DNA from: Nocardia rhizosphaerihabitans
Lineage (GTDB): Bacteria; Actinomycetota; Actinomycetes; Mycobacteriales; Mycobacteriaceae
Direction of reading: 5' to 3'
NCBI RefSeq assembly: GCF_014646295.1
Contig: NZ_BMNE01000010.1
Location: forward strand, 70,697-134,696
DNA length: 64,000 bases
Shown here: positions 33,761 to 42,188 of the stretch, one piece after another
How positions within the stretch are numbered: position 1 is the stretch's first letter
Layout: every line of letters begins with the position of its first letter
Program-made: the position numbers and the translations under genes
The notes under the pieces: generated by a model
Seen by the model: the letters and a program-made list of their open reading frames with translations, nothing else
Databases searched by the model: none
Told to the model about the DNA's origin: nothing

Positions 33761-34966
33761 ATGTTGCGGATCGGCCTCACCGGAGGCATGGGAGCGGGTA
33801 AATCCACAGTGGCGCGGACCCTGGTCGAGTGCGGGGCGGTGCTGATCGACTCCGACGCGATCGCCCGCGAGGTCGTCGCGCCAGGCACGCCGGGTCTGGC
33901 CGCGCTGGTCGAGGCGTTCGGCGCGGGCATTCTCGCCGACGACGGCAGCCTGGACCGGCCCGCGCTGGCCGCGGTGGCCTTCGCCGACGACGAGTCACGG
34001 GGCACGCTCAACGCCATCACCCATCCGCTGGTCGGTGCCCGCACCGCCGAGCTGATCGGTGCCGCGCCCGCGGACGCCATTGTCGTGCAGGACATTCCGC
34101 TGCTGGTGGAGAACGGGCTCGCGCCGCTGATGCAGCTGGTCCTGGTGGTCGGCGCGGAGGTCGAGACCCGGCTGCGCAGGCTGGTGGAACATCGCGGGGT
34201 CGCCGAGGCCGACGCGCGGACCAGGATCGCCGCGCAGGCCACCGACGAGCAGCGGCACGCGGTCGCCGATGTCTGGCTGGACAACAACGGCGCCCCCGAG
34301 GTCGTCGAGGCGCAGGTGCGGGCGCTGTGGGCCGAGCGGCTGGTGCCGTTCGAACGCAATCAGCGCGAAGGGGTGCGTGCCAGGGCCGACTACCAGCTGG
34401 TGGCGGCCGACCCGGAGTGGGGAGCTCAGGCACGGCGGATCATCGCCCGGCTGCACCTGGTGTGCGGCGCGTCGGCGGTGCGGATCGACCATGTCGGGTC
34501 CACCGCGGTGCACGGCCTGCCCGCCAAGGACATCATCGACATCCAGGTGACGGTGGCCGATATGACCACGGCCGAGTCGCTGGCCGACGCGCTCGCCGGC
34601 GCCGGGTTCCCGCTCGCACCCGGGGTCACCCACGACAACCCGAAGCCGACACCCGGTGACGCCGACGGCACGGACCTTGCTCGCTGGGGAAAGCGCCTGC
34701 ACGGCAACGCCGATCCCGCGCGCCCGGCGAACATCCATCTGCGCGTGCAGGATTCGCCCGGGCAGCGGTTCGCGCTCGAACTGCGCGACTGGCTGCGCGC
34801 CGACGCGGACGCCAGGAATGCGTACCTGGCGGTCAAGCGCGAGGCCGAGCAGGCGGCCGCGGGCAAGTCCGATGACGCGGCGGGCGAGGCGTACTACGCG
34901 GTGAAGGAACCGTGGTTCGACGCCGTCTATCCGGTGGTCACCGAGTGGGCTCGCGCGCGCGTCTGA
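33761..34966 (+). CDS. coaE: Dephospho-CoA kinase fused to a GrpB (UPF0157) domain
   Basis: 401-aa enzyme catalysing the last step of coenzyme A synthesis. The kinase domain (about 1-195) has P-loop GLTGGMGAGKSTVA and the substrate region LIDSDAIAREVV. The C-terminal half (about 215-400) is a GrpB/UPF0157 nucleotidyltransferase-like domain (AVRIDHVGSTAVHGLPAKDI). The same two-domain architecture is known in mycobacteria, so it is not an assembly artefact. ATG 33761 has GAGACT ending 7 nt upstream, consistent with a leaderless transcript. Confidence 0.93.
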   Translation: MLRIGLTGGMGAGKSTVARTLVECGAVLIDSDAIAREVVAPGTPGLAALVEAFGAGILADDGSLDRPALAAVAFADDESRGTLNAITHPLVGARTAELIGAAPADAIVVQDIPLLVENGLAPLMQLVLVVGAEVETRLRRLVEHRGVAEADARTRIAAQATDEQRHAVADVWLDNNGAPEVVEAQVRALWAERLVPFERNQREGVRARADYQLVAADPEWGAQARRIIARLHLVCGASAVRIDHVGSTAVHGLPAKDIIDIQVTVADMTTAESLADALAGAGFPLAPGVTHDNPKPTPGDADGTDLARWGKRLHGNADPARPANIHLRVQDSPGQRFALELRDWLRADADARNAYLAVKREAEQAAAGKSDDAAGEAYYAVKEPWFDAVYPVVTEWARARV

Positions 34967-35029
34967 CCCGAGACCAATTTGTTAAACACCAATGTTTCAA
35001 AAAGCGGCCGAGCGGCGTCGCGCGCTGTG

Positions 35030-35062
35030 TACATTGTGCCGAGTCACCAGGCGGTGACTCGG
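35030..35062 (+). promoter_or_regulatory. -10 box and 5' hairpin before the secreted Ig-like protein
   Basis: TACATT (35030-35035) is followed at once by a perfect 10-bp hairpin, CCGAGTCACC (35039-35048) with GGTGACTCGG (35053-35062), which would form near the mRNA 5' end and may stabilise it. Confidence 0.45.
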
Positions 35063-35085
35063 TTCACAGGGAAGTTGTAGCGCGT

Positions 35086-35517
35086 ATGACAACACATCAT
35101 CGTCGGTTCGGCCGTGCGGGCTTCGGTATCACCGCATTCGGCGCCGTCGCCGCCAGCATCGTGCTGGCCGCCCCGCAGGCCTCGGCCTGGGTCGGCAACC
35201 TCAATGTGGCGGGCAGCGACCACAAGGTCGGCTGCAGCTACAAGCTGACCGCCAGCGTCGAGGTCGACCGGCTGACCTCGGTGAAGTTCACCGACAACGG
35301 TGTCGACATTCCGGGCAGCCCGGTGTCGCCGTCGCTGCTCTCGGGCACGGTGAGCATCACCTGGAAGCCGACCACGGCGGGTCAGCACAAGCTCGAGGCC
35401 CGTCAGCTGCTGATCAGCGACTCGATCACCGTCACCGTGGGTGAGGCCGCCGTGACCGGCAGCGCGGGCTGCGGCGGCGGACTGGCGGATCTGTTCCCGA
35501 GCCTGTCGGCCGGCTGA
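35086..35517 (+). CDS. Secreted Ig-like-fold protein, paralogue A (143 aa)
   Basis: 143-aa exported protein. The signal peptide (about residues 1-35) ends ...PQASA with cleavage before WVG. The mature part is one beta-rich domain with GSDHKVGCSYKLTASVEVD, VKFTDNGVDI, ITWKPTTAGQHKLEA and a C-terminal GSAGCGGG; the two Cys probably form a disulfide. ATG 35086 is chosen to give the signal peptide. It is clearly paralogous to the 143-aa protein at 40964. Function unknown; an envelope or extracellular role is inferred. Confidence 0.8.
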   Translation: MTTHHRRFGRAGFGITAFGAVAASIVLAAPQASAWVGNLNVAGSDHKVGCSYKLTASVEVDRLTSVKFTDNGVDIPGSPVSPSLLSGTVSITWKPTTAGQHKLEARQLLISDSITVTVGEAAVTGSAGCGGGLADLFPSLSAG

Positions 35518-35529
35518 TCCGATCGGCGA

Positions 35530-35571
35530 CCGCCCGGACCTTCTACCGAGGGTCCGGGCGGTTTGTCGTTT
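35530..35571 (+). terminator. Rho-independent terminator
   Basis: CCGCCCGGACC (35530-35540) pairs with GGTCCGGGCGG (35551-35561), followed by TTTGTCGTTT. It also covers the stop of the convergent DUF402 gene. Confidence 0.75.
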
Positions 35572-36095
35572 CAGCGCCAGGTCAGGGTCATGCCGCGGGT
35601 GGCGAGCCAGCCCTCGAGCGAGTGGCCGTGCGCGGCCATCCCGTCGATCGCCGCGGTCGCGTGCTCGATCGCGGCCTGGCATTGCGCCGCGTCGAGCAGG
35701 CCGTCGGCGTGGGCGGCCAGCAATTCGTCGATATCGACCAGTTCGACCTCGCGACCCGTGCGCACCAGCAGATCCAGGTAGTGGTCGACCGATTTCCACA
35801 GCGTGGCCGATTCCCTGGTGAACGCGCCGACGTCGACGTAGACGTCCTGCCACTGTTCGATACCCGGGTTGTAGTGGAATTTCGTCGCGCGCAGCGACAG
35901 CTCCGGCAGCACCCACGACTGCAGGTAGTGGAAGTTCGGATGATCGGAGTGGCGGCCCATGTACAGGCCCCACGGCTCCTCCCGGTAGACCTCGACCGGC
36001 CGGACGAACCCCTTCGGATCGGTGTTCGTCCGCGCCGCGATGTCGAAGTACTCGACCTTGGGTGGATGCACGTGCACGGTGGATGCCTGCGTCAT
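35571..36095 (-). CDS. DUF402 protein, copy 1
   Basis: 174-aa protein of the DUF402 family. The core reads PPKVEYFDIAARTNTDPKGF, RPVEVYREEPWGLYMGR, and YVDVGAFTRESATLWKSVDH with DLLVRTG; it ends LEGWLATRGMTLTW. Some DUF402 proteins are nucleoside diphosphate/triphosphate phosphatases, which may apply here. ATG 36095 has TAAGTT ending 8 nt upstream. It lies directly downstream of, and is similar to, copy 2 at 36131. Confidence 0.8.
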   Translation of the reverse strand: MTQASTVHVHPPKVEYFDIAARTNTDPKGFVRPVEVYREEPWGLYMGRHSDHPNFHYLQSWVLPELSLRATKFHYNPGIEQWQDVYVDVGAFTRESATLWKSVDHYLDLLVRTGREVELVDIDELLAAHADGLLDAAQCQAAIEHATAAIDGMAAHGHSLEGWLATRGMTLTWR

Positions 36096-36130
36096 GACCG
36101 GAAAACTTACCGGTGACCGGGCCACCCCGC

Positions 36131-36751
36131 TCACATCCAGGTCAGGGTGATCTCCCGCGAGCGCAGCCACTGCTCGACATCGTGGTCGTTGGCGGCGAGG
36201 CCGTCGAGGGCGGCCGCGGCCCGCTCGAAAGCGCGATCGGCCGTGGCGGTGTCGACGTGACCCGCGGCGTGGGCGGCCAGCAGCTCGGCCGCGCCCCGCA
36301 GGGTCGCCGACCGGCCGCGGCGGACGGCGATGTCGAGGAAGTAGTCGGTGGCCTTCCAGCGCTTGGGGCCGACCTGGACGAACTCGACGATGTCGAGGAC
36401 ATAGTCGTGGCTGCGGTGGTCACCGGGGCGATCGTGCTTGATGGTGGCGCGGACGGCGGGGCCGGGCAGCAGCCAAGACTCCTCGTAGCGGCCACGCGGC
36501 CGGTCGACGGTGCGGGCGAGGTACACGCCCCACGGCTGCACCTCGTACCGCTCGACGGGCCGGATGTAGCCCTTGGCATCGGTGCTGGTGAGCTCCGCCA
36601 CGTCGAAGTACTCGATCCGGGGGCGACCGGGCGGCGGCGTGGTGGGAGTCGCCGCGGGCCGCGGCTGCTGGCCGCGGATCTCCCGCGCGAAGTATCCGGC
36701 GAATCCGGTGACCGCCGGAGCCGCGACGAGCAGAGGAAGTAGTGCGCTCAT
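36131..36751 (-). CDS. DUF402 protein, copy 2, with N-terminal membrane segment
   Basis: 206-aa DUF402 protein. An N-terminal hydrophobic segment (about residues 2-22, ALLPLLVAAPAVTGFAGYFA) and a Pro-rich linker precede the domain, which parallels copy 1 (RIEYFDVAELTSTDAKGYIR, YVLDIVEFVQVGPKRWKATD, VEQWLRSREITLTW). ATG 36751 follows AAGGAC. The membrane anchor sets it apart from copy 1 and suggests that a tandem duplication was followed by re-localisation. In M. tuberculosis a DUF402-like gene also sits beside uvrB, as I recall. Confidence 0.8.
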   Translation of the reverse strand: MSALLPLLVAAPAVTGFAGYFAREIRGQQPRPAATPTTPPPGRPRIEYFDVAELTSTDAKGYIRPVERYEVQPWGVYLARTVDRPRGRYEESWLLPGPAVRATIKHDRPGDHRSHDYVLDIVEFVQVGPKRWKATDYFLDIAVRRGRSATLRGAAELLAAHAAGHVDTATADRAFERAAAALDGLAANDHDVEQWLRSREITLTWM

Positions 36752-37153
36752 GGCCTTGTCCTTCACCACGTGCCGATGATCAGCTCAGGGTACGCCCGGA
36801 TGTACGTCGCGCACCGTGTCCGCGGGGCGGCATCGCTGTGAATAGCCTTGGGACATGGGACTTTTCGGGCATCGGCCCGGAATGCTCCGAAGTAGCCAGC
36901 TCGCGGCTGGGTGATCGCCGGTACGGGCCGGACCAGGCGATGCGGTCGCGAGCGCGTGGTCGCCACGATGCTGCGGGCCACGAGTGGCGCGGCGTTCGCG
37001 CAGGTGAGCGGATTTCCCGATGAGCAGAAGTTCACCGGAAAGACACCGTGGCGGCGGGCGGTGACTCGGCGTGGCGCAGGTGTGTCGCCGGGTCGGGGCC
37101 GGAGAGCAGGCTGTTCGCGCGACTTGTCGGTGGTCCGGCCTAATCTGGAGTGC
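36752..37153. other. Intergenic region upstream of uvrB
   Basis: About 400 nt between the divergent DUF402 and uvrB genes. I see no believable ORF and no SOS-type TCGAAC-N4-GTTCGA box. The only clear element is the -10 TAATCT at 37141-37146, seven nt before the uvrB ATG. Confidence 0.6.
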
Positions 37154-39334
37154 ATGGCATTCGCAACCGAGATTCCGACGGAAGGGTATGAGGAGCGGGG
37201 GCACCCGCTGGCTCATTCCGAGCACCGTCCCGTCGGCACCATCGAGCGTGCGGGCGGACAGTTCGAGGTGGTCAGCGAGCACAAGCCCGCAGGCGACCAG
37301 CCTGCCGCCATCGCCGAGCTGGAGCGGCGGATCACCGCGGGGGAGAAGGACGTCGTCCTGCTGGGCGCCACCGGTACCGGTAAGTCGGCGACCACCGCCT
37401 GGCTGATCGAGAAGCTGCAACGGCCCACGCTGGTGATGGCGCCGAACAAGACCCTCGCTGCGCAGCTGGCCAACGAGCTGCGGGAGATGTTGCCGCACAA
37501 CGCGGTCGAGTACTTCGTCTCGTACTACGACTACTACCAGCCCGAGGCCTACATCGCCCAGACCGATACCTACATCGAGAAGGACAGCTCGATCAACGAC
37601 GACGTCGAGCGGCTGCGGCACTCGGCGACCTCGAGTCTGCTCTCGCGTCGCGACGTCGTCGTGGTCGCCTCGGTGTCGTGCATCTACGGCCTCGGCACGC
37701 CGCAGTCCTACCTGGACCGCTCGGTGCAGCTCGAGGTCGGCGGCGAGATCGACCGCGACGCGCTGCTGCGCCTGCTGGTCGACGTGCAGTACACCCGCAA
37801 CGACATGGCGTTCACCCGCGGCTCGTTCCGGGTGCGCGGCGACACCGTCGAGATCATCCCCTCCTACGAGGAGCTCGCGGTGCGCATCGAGTTCTTCGGC
37901 GACGAGATCGAGGCGCTCTACTACCTGCACCCGCTGACCGGCGACGTCGTGCGCCAGGTCGACTCGCTGCGCATCTTCCCGGCCACCCACTACGTGGCGG
38001 GCCCGGAGCGGATGGAGCGCGCGGTCGCCGACATCGAGGCCGAACTGGCCGAGCGGCTGGCCGAGCTGGAGAAACAGGGCAAGCTGCTCGAGGCGCAGCG
38101 GTTGCGCATGCGCACCGAGTACGACCTCGAGATGATCCGCCAGGTCGGGTTCTGTTCCGGCATCGAGAACTACTCGCGCCACATCGACGGCCGTCCCGCC
38201 GGGTCGGCGCCTGCCACTCTGCTCGACTACTTCCCCGACGATTTCCTGCTCGTCATCGACGAATCGCACGTCACGGTGCCGCAGATCGGCGGCATGTTCG
38301 AAGGTGACATGTCGCGTAAGCGCAACCTGGTCGAGTTCGGTTTCCGGTTGCCGTCGGCGGTGGACAACCGCCCGCTGACCTGGGAGGAGTTCGCCGACCG
38401 GATCGGCCAGGCGGTGTACCTGTCCGCGACGCCGGGTCCGTACGAGCTCGGCCAGGTGGGCGGTGAGGTCGTCGAGCAGGTGATCCGCCCGACCGGCCTG
38501 GTGGACCCGCAGGTCGTGGTGAAGCCGACCAAGGGCCAGATCGACGATCTGGTGCACGAGATCCGCCAGCGCACCGAGCGCGACGAACGCGTGCTGGTCA
38601 CCACCCTCACCAAGAAGATGGCCGAGGACCTCACCGACTATCTGCTCGGCCTCGGCGTGCGGGTGCGCTACCTGCACTCCGAGATCGACACCCTGCGCCG
38701 CGTGGAGCTGCTGCGCCAGCTGCGCCTGGGCGAGTACGACGTGCTGGTCGGCATCAACCTGCTGCGTGAGGGCCTCGACCTGCCCGAGGTGTCGCTGGTG
38801 GCGATCCTCGACGCCGACAAGGAAGGCTTCCTGCGGTCGAGCACCAGCCTCATCCAGACCATCGGCCGCGCGGCGCGCAACGTCTCCGGCGAAGTGCACA
38901 TGTACGCGGACAAGATCACCGACTCGATGCGGCACGCGATCGACGAGACCGACCGCCGTCGCGCCAAGCAGGTCGCCTACAACGAGGCCAACGGCATCGA
39001 CCCGCAGCCGCTGCGCAAGAAGATCGCCGACATCTTGGACCAGGTGTACCTGGAGGCCGACGACGAAGTGGCCGTCGGTGGTTCGGGCCGCAATGTCAGC
39101 CGCGGCAGGCGCGCCCAGGGCGAGCCGGGTCGTGCGGTGAGCGCGGGCATCTACGCCGAACGTGATGTGAAGTCCATGCCGCGCGCGGAACTTGCCGACC
39201 TGGTCGCCTCGCTCACCGATCAGATGATGAACGCGGCGCGAGAGCTCCAGTTCGAGCTGGCCGGCCGCCTGCGCGACGAGATCGCCGACCTGAAGAAGGA
39301 ACTACGCGGCATGGACGCCGCCGGTCTGAGCTGA
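37154..39334 (+). CDS. uvrB: Excinuclease ABC subunit B
   Basis: 726-aa damage-verifying helicase-like subunit of nucleotide excision repair. Walker A is GATGTGKSATTAW, the beta-hairpin region is VSYYDYYQPEAYI, the DEAD-like motif is LVIDESHVTVPQ, motif VI lies in QTIGRAARN, and the C-terminal UVR motif lies around LTDQMMNAARELQFELAGRL. ATG 37154 has TAATCT ending 7 nt upstream (leaderless). No LexA-type box was seen, so SOS control is not evident. A large inverted repeat follows the gene. Confidence 0.96.
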   Translation: MAFATEIPTEGYEERGHPLAHSEHRPVGTIERAGGQFEVVSEHKPAGDQPAAIAELERRITAGEKDVVLLGATGTGKSATTAWLIEKLQRPTLVMAPNKTLAAQLANELREMLPHNAVEYFVSYYDYYQPEAYIAQTDTYIEKDSSINDDVERLRHSATSSLLSRRDVVVVASVSCIYGLGTPQSYLDRSVQLEVGGEIDRDALLRLLVDVQYTRNDMAFTRGSFRVRGDTVEIIPSYEELAVRIEFFGDEIEALYYLHPLTGDVVRQVDSLRIFPATHYVAGPERMERAVADIEAELAERLAELEKQGKLLEAQRLRMRTEYDLEMIRQVGFCSGIENYSRHIDGRPAGSAPATLLDYFPDDFLLVIDESHVTVPQIGGMFEGDMSRKRNLVEFGFRLPSAVDNRPLTWEEFADRIGQAVYLSATPGPYELGQVGGEVVEQVIRPTGLVDPQVVVKPTKGQIDDLVHEIRQRTERDERVLVTTLTKKMAEDLTDYLLGLGVRVRYLHSEIDTLRRVELLRQLRLGEYDVLVGINLLREGLDLPEVSLVAILDADKEGFLRSSTSLIQTIGRAARNVSGEVHMYADKITDSMRHAIDETDRRRAKQVAYNEANGIDPQPLRKKIADILDQVYLEADDEVAVGGSGRNVSRGRRAQGEPGRAVSAGIYAERDVKSMPRAELADLVASLTDQMMNAARELQFELAGRLRDEIADLKKELRGMDAAGLS

Positions 39335-39355
39335 ACATGTTCACCGGACCACCAC

Positions 39356-39448
39356 GGGTTTTCGGCCGCCTCGCGTCCGAGGAGCGAGACGGAACGCCGC
39401 AGGCGCAGTATCGCTCCTCGGACGCGAGGCACAAGGGGCCGAAAACCC
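39356..39448. repeat. Large inverted repeat downstream of uvrB
   Basis: Outer arms GGGTTTTCGGCC (39356-39367) and GGCCGAAAACCC (39437-39448), plus inner perfect 20-nt arms 39368-39387 and 39411-39430, form a 32-bp stem with a 6-nt one-sided bulge and a 23-nt loop. It may act as a terminator between uvrB and the convergent VOC gene, but it is far larger than the other terminators here and could be a REP- or MITE-like element. Confidence 0.7.
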
Positions 39449-39462
39449 CGCGGCGCCAGCCG

Positions 39463-39930
39463 CTAATTCGACTCCGCCATCCATTCGGCGATCCGGCGGT
39501 CGGCTTCCTTGCGGGAGATGTCCTCGATCCGGGTGATCACGGCCCACCGATGGCCGAACGGGTCGATGACCACACCGAACCGCTCGCCGTTGACGAACGT
39601 CTGCGGCTCCTCGGCGACGCGGGCGCCCTGGGCGATCGCGCGGGCGATCACGGCGTCGACATCGGGGCAGTAGTGCACGATCGAGGTGTGCACCCAGTCC
39701 TCGGGGGCCCGAACGTTGTTGTCGGGGATGGGCATTCCGAGCTGGATGGTCGAATCGCCGATCAGCAGTTCGGCGTGCGCGGGCTGGCCGTCGGGCAGGT
39801 CCGCCCGGCTGCGCACCTTCGCGCCGAACACCTCGGTGTAGAAGTCGATGGCCGCGTTGCCGTCCGGCACGGCCAGGAAACAGGTGATGGAGTGGTAGCC
39901 CTCCGGGATGGGCGCAACGGGATTGGTCAT
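39463..39930 (-). CDS. VOC-family (glyoxalase / PhnB-like) protein
   Basis: 155-aa vicinal-oxygen-chelate protein of the PhnB type: GYHSITCFLAVPDGNAAIDF, the FGAKVRSRADLPDG loop, and the closing NGERFGVVIDPFGHRWAV. VOC proteins bind a metal and act as dioxygenases, isomerases or resistance proteins; no function can be fixed here. ATG 39930 follows AGGA at 9 nt, and the longer frame is unsupported. It is divergent from an AraC-type regulator that may control it. Confidence 0.8.
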   Translation of the reverse strand: MTNPVAPIPEGYHSITCFLAVPDGNAAIDFYTEVFGAKVRSRADLPDGQPAHAELLIGDSTIQLGMPIPDNNVRAPEDWVHTSIVHYCPDVDAVIARAIAQGARVAEEPQTFVNGERFGVVIDPFGHRWAVITRIEDISRKEADRRIAEWMAESN

Positions 39931-39986
39931 GTCTTCGATCCTGGTCGATCTGCCGTGCCCGATCTTGTAAGAAAGCGACAGATCGG

Positions 39987-40835
39987 ATGACCGGTCTGCG
40001 CGCGGTGCCGGATCCCGGTGATATGAAAGGCATTCTGCACCCGGGCGAGCAGGCCAGGCATCGATCGCTGGACCGGCTGGCGGTCGGGCCCGCACTGGCC
40101 GAATTCGCGGACCGATATTGGGTCGTGCGCTGGGATCTGCGCGGTAAGCCCGCTTATCGCGCCGAAGTGCTGTCTTTTCCGTGTGTGAATCTCACCTTCG
40201 AACGCAGCAGCACCCGCACGGGTGGGTTCGTCAACGGCGTGTGCACCACGAAGTACGTCCGCGAACTGGACGGTGCAGGGGAGACATTCGGTATCCGGTT
40301 CCGGCCCGGCGGGTTCGGCGCGTTCACCGGCATGGATGTCGGTGCGCTGCGCGATGATTCGGCGCCCTTGGCCGACGTCCTGCCTGCCGCCGCGGGCCTG
40401 GCGGATCGGGTGCTGGCCGAGCCGTCCGATGTGGCGCGGGTGGAGATCGTCGAGGATTTCTTCGCCGGGCGTGGCCGCGCCGACGATCCGCACTACGCGC
40501 TGGTCTCGCGCATCGTCACCGCGATGGCCGCCGATCCCGCGCTCACCCGGGTCGACCAGGTGACCGACCGCTTCGCGATCCCGATCCGCACCCTGCAACG
40601 GCTGTTCCGCCGCTATGTCGGCGCAGGCCCGAAATGGGTGCTGTGCCGATTCCGGTTGCAGGACGCCGCCGATCTGCTCGCCCGCGGTGACAAGCCGGAT
40701 CTGGCGACGCTGGCCGCCGATCTCGGCTATTTCGATCAGGCCCATTTCAGTAGGGAATTCACCGCCGAGATCGGGATGTCGCCATGGGAATACGCCCGCA
40801 AAGCGCAGGCGAGCGCGGTACCGACGCCGGGTTGA
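39987..40835 (+). CDS. AraC-family transcriptional regulator
   Basis: 282-aa regulator with a C-terminal AraC double helix-turn-helix (residues about 170-270: RVDQVTDRFAIPIRTLQRLF, then LATLAADLGYFDQAHFSREF). The N-terminal ligand domain of about 150 residues holds YWVVRWDLRGKP and FGIRFRPGGFGAFTG, typical of a family of unknown ligands. ATG 39987 is used, but ATG 40023 is possible. It is divergent from the VOC gene, its candidate target. Confidence 0.82.
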   Translation: MTGLRAVPDPGDMKGILHPGEQARHRSLDRLAVGPALAEFADRYWVVRWDLRGKPAYRAEVLSFPCVNLTFERSSTRTGGFVNGVCTTKYVRELDGAGETFGIRFRPGGFGAFTGMDVGALRDDSAPLADVLPAAAGLADRVLAEPSDVARVEIVEDFFAGRGRADDPHYALVSRIVTAMAADPALTRVDQVTDRFAIPIRTLQRLFRRYVGAGPKWVLCRFRLQDAADLLARGDKPDLATLAADLGYFDQAHFSREFTAEIGMSPWEYARKAQASAVPTPG

Positions 40836-40963
40836 CGGGGGTGTCGAGACCCCAGAAATCGGGTATCTGAAATATTGTCGTTTCGGCGGAGGGCGGTGGT
40901 GTCCGCCGATAGTCTCACCGCATTCGCAGCGGTCGCTGCTGCGCGAGAGTGAGGACATCAACG

Positions 40964-41395
40964 GTGACAACATCTTTCCGCCGGAACACGCGGCTGGGGC
41001 TGGCCGGCTCCGGCATCGCCACGGTCCTGGCCACGGCCGCGCTTGTCGCGCCGCTCGCACACGCCGACGCGACCCAGCGCGTCGCGGTCGAGGGCTCCGA
41101 TCATCAAGCCGGCTGCTCGTACACGATCACCGCGGTCAACGTGGTCGGCTACAGCAGCAGTGACTCCGGCGCCGACGTGACCTTCTACGACAACGGCACG
41201 GCGATCGGCACCGTCGAGGTCCCCGCCATCGGCACCACCACGACGACTTGGCGGCCCGGTGCCGCCGGTCAGCACGAATTGACCGCGAAAGTCGTCGGCA
41301 TCGGCACCCGATGGATCGTGCCCACCACGGTGACCGTCTCGCCCTCGACGGGTACCGGCAGCGCCGCCTGCGGCCTGCCCAGTTTTTCCGGTTGA
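40964..41395 (+). CDS. Secreted Ig-like-fold protein, paralogue B (143 aa)
   Basis: 143-aa exported protein with signal peptide ending PLAHADA. The mature domain (GSDHQAGCSYTITAVNVVGY, VTFYDNGTAIGTV, TTWRPGAAGQHELTAKV, C-terminal SAACGLPSF) aligns along its length with the protein at 35086, including both Cys. GTG 40964 is chosen for a GAGG site upstream and the signal peptide. The equal length and the same Cys spacing point to duplication and divergence. Function unknown. Confidence 0.78.
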   Translation: MTTSFRRNTRLGLAGSGIATVLATAALVAPLAHADATQRVAVEGSDHQAGCSYTITAVNVVGYSSSDSGADVTFYDNGTAIGTVEVPAIGTTTTTWRPGAAGQHELTAKVVGIGTRWIVPTTVTVSPSTGTGSAACGLPSFSG

Positions 41396-41434
41396 TGTGA
41401 GCAAAGTCCCAGTCGCGCAGTCGCGTTGATTGTG

Positions 41435-41450
41435 TTGTGATCGACCACAA
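41435..41450. promoter_or_regulatory. Dyad upstream of the universal stress gene
   Basis: TTGTGATCGACCACAA is a 16-bp dyad with one mismatch, centred on TCGA. A second palindrome GGGTCGACCC lies at 41590-41599. Either may bind a stress regulator; neither fits the DosR consensus. Confidence 0.35.
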
Positions 41451-41664
41451 TTTCCAAGACTCACGGTCAGATCGTCGCAGGTGAATCTTCACGACTGTCG
41501 CGAAGACCACCGGTATGGCGAAGACCGGCGCCAACACTCCCGATGTGATCTGTTGCGATTTGTCGATAAATCGGCCTGTTTTGGCGTTAGGGTCGACCCA
41601 ATTGCCGCGCTGACGCTCGATTCCCGGGTCGCTCGACGCTGGCACCGACCAAGTTGGAGGAGAG

Positions 41665-42117
41665 ATGACCGCCTACCGGACCATTGTCGTCGGTACTGAT
41701 GGCTCGGATTCGTCGTACGTCGCCGTGGAGAAGGCCGCAGCGCTCGCCGGCGACGCGGACGCGACTCTCGTGCTGGCCTGTGCCTACTTCCCGACCGATG
41801 ACCGCGACGTCGCCGCCGCGGCCGACGTGCTCAAGGACGAGGCCTACCAGGTGCGTGGCTCGGCGCCGACCAACGAGATCCTGCACGTCGCCAGGGAGAA
41901 GGCTGTAGCCGCCGGTGCGAAGAACATCGTCGAGCGCGCGATCATCGGCGAGCCGGTGGATTCGCTGCTCGACCTGATCAAGGAGACCAAGGCCGACCTG
42001 CTAGTCGTCGGTAACCGGGGCCTGAACACGCTCACCGGCCGCCTGCTCGGCTCGGTCCCCTCGGATGTGGCCCGCAAGTCGCGCTCGGACGTGCTGATCG
42101 TGCACACCGTGCGCTAG
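41665..42117 (+). CDS. Universal stress protein (UspA family)
   Basis: 150-aa single-domain USP. The N-terminal strand YRTIVVGTDGSDSSYVAVEK and the ATP-binding G-2x-G-9x-G-S signature in GNRGLNTLTGRLLGSVPSDV are intact, so it probably binds ATP or cAMP. ATG 41665 follows GGAGG. It occupies the place of the USP gene between uvrB and uvrA in mycobacteria (TB15.3 region, from memory). Such proteins tie stress signals to metabolic arrest. Confidence 0.9.
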   Translation: MTAYRTIVVGTDGSDSSYVAVEKAAALAGDADATLVLACAYFPTDDRDVAAAADVLKDEAYQVRGSAPTNEILHVAREKAVAAGAKNIVERAIIGEPVDSLLDLIKETKADLLVVGNRGLNTLTGRLLGSVPSDVARKSRSDVLIVHTVR

Positions 42118-42133
42118 ATCAGTTCCAGTACGC

Positions 42134-42174
42134 CCTCGAGGGCGCCGCAATCGCGGCGCCCTCGAGGTGTTTTC
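42134..42174. terminator. Bidirectional terminator between usp and helD
   Basis: CCTCGAGGGCGCCGC (42134-42148) pairs perfectly with 42153-42167, with a 4-nt loop, followed by TGTTTTCC on the + strand. Confidence 0.8.
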
Positions 42175-42188
42175 CGGGGAAGCAGCGC

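Noticed and set aside
36752..37153. SOS box upstream of uvrB
   Set aside because: No TCGAAC/GTTCGA pair is present; GTTCGCGCGAC near 37112 is too weak.
36763..37155. 130-aa minus-strand frame upstream of uvrB
   Set aside because: Low-complexity basic composition, no start signal, and it covers the uvrB promoter.
41581..41610. GGGTCGACCC upstream of usp as a DosR box
   Set aside because: It lacks the GGGACTWWAGTCCC core; it is only a short palindrome.
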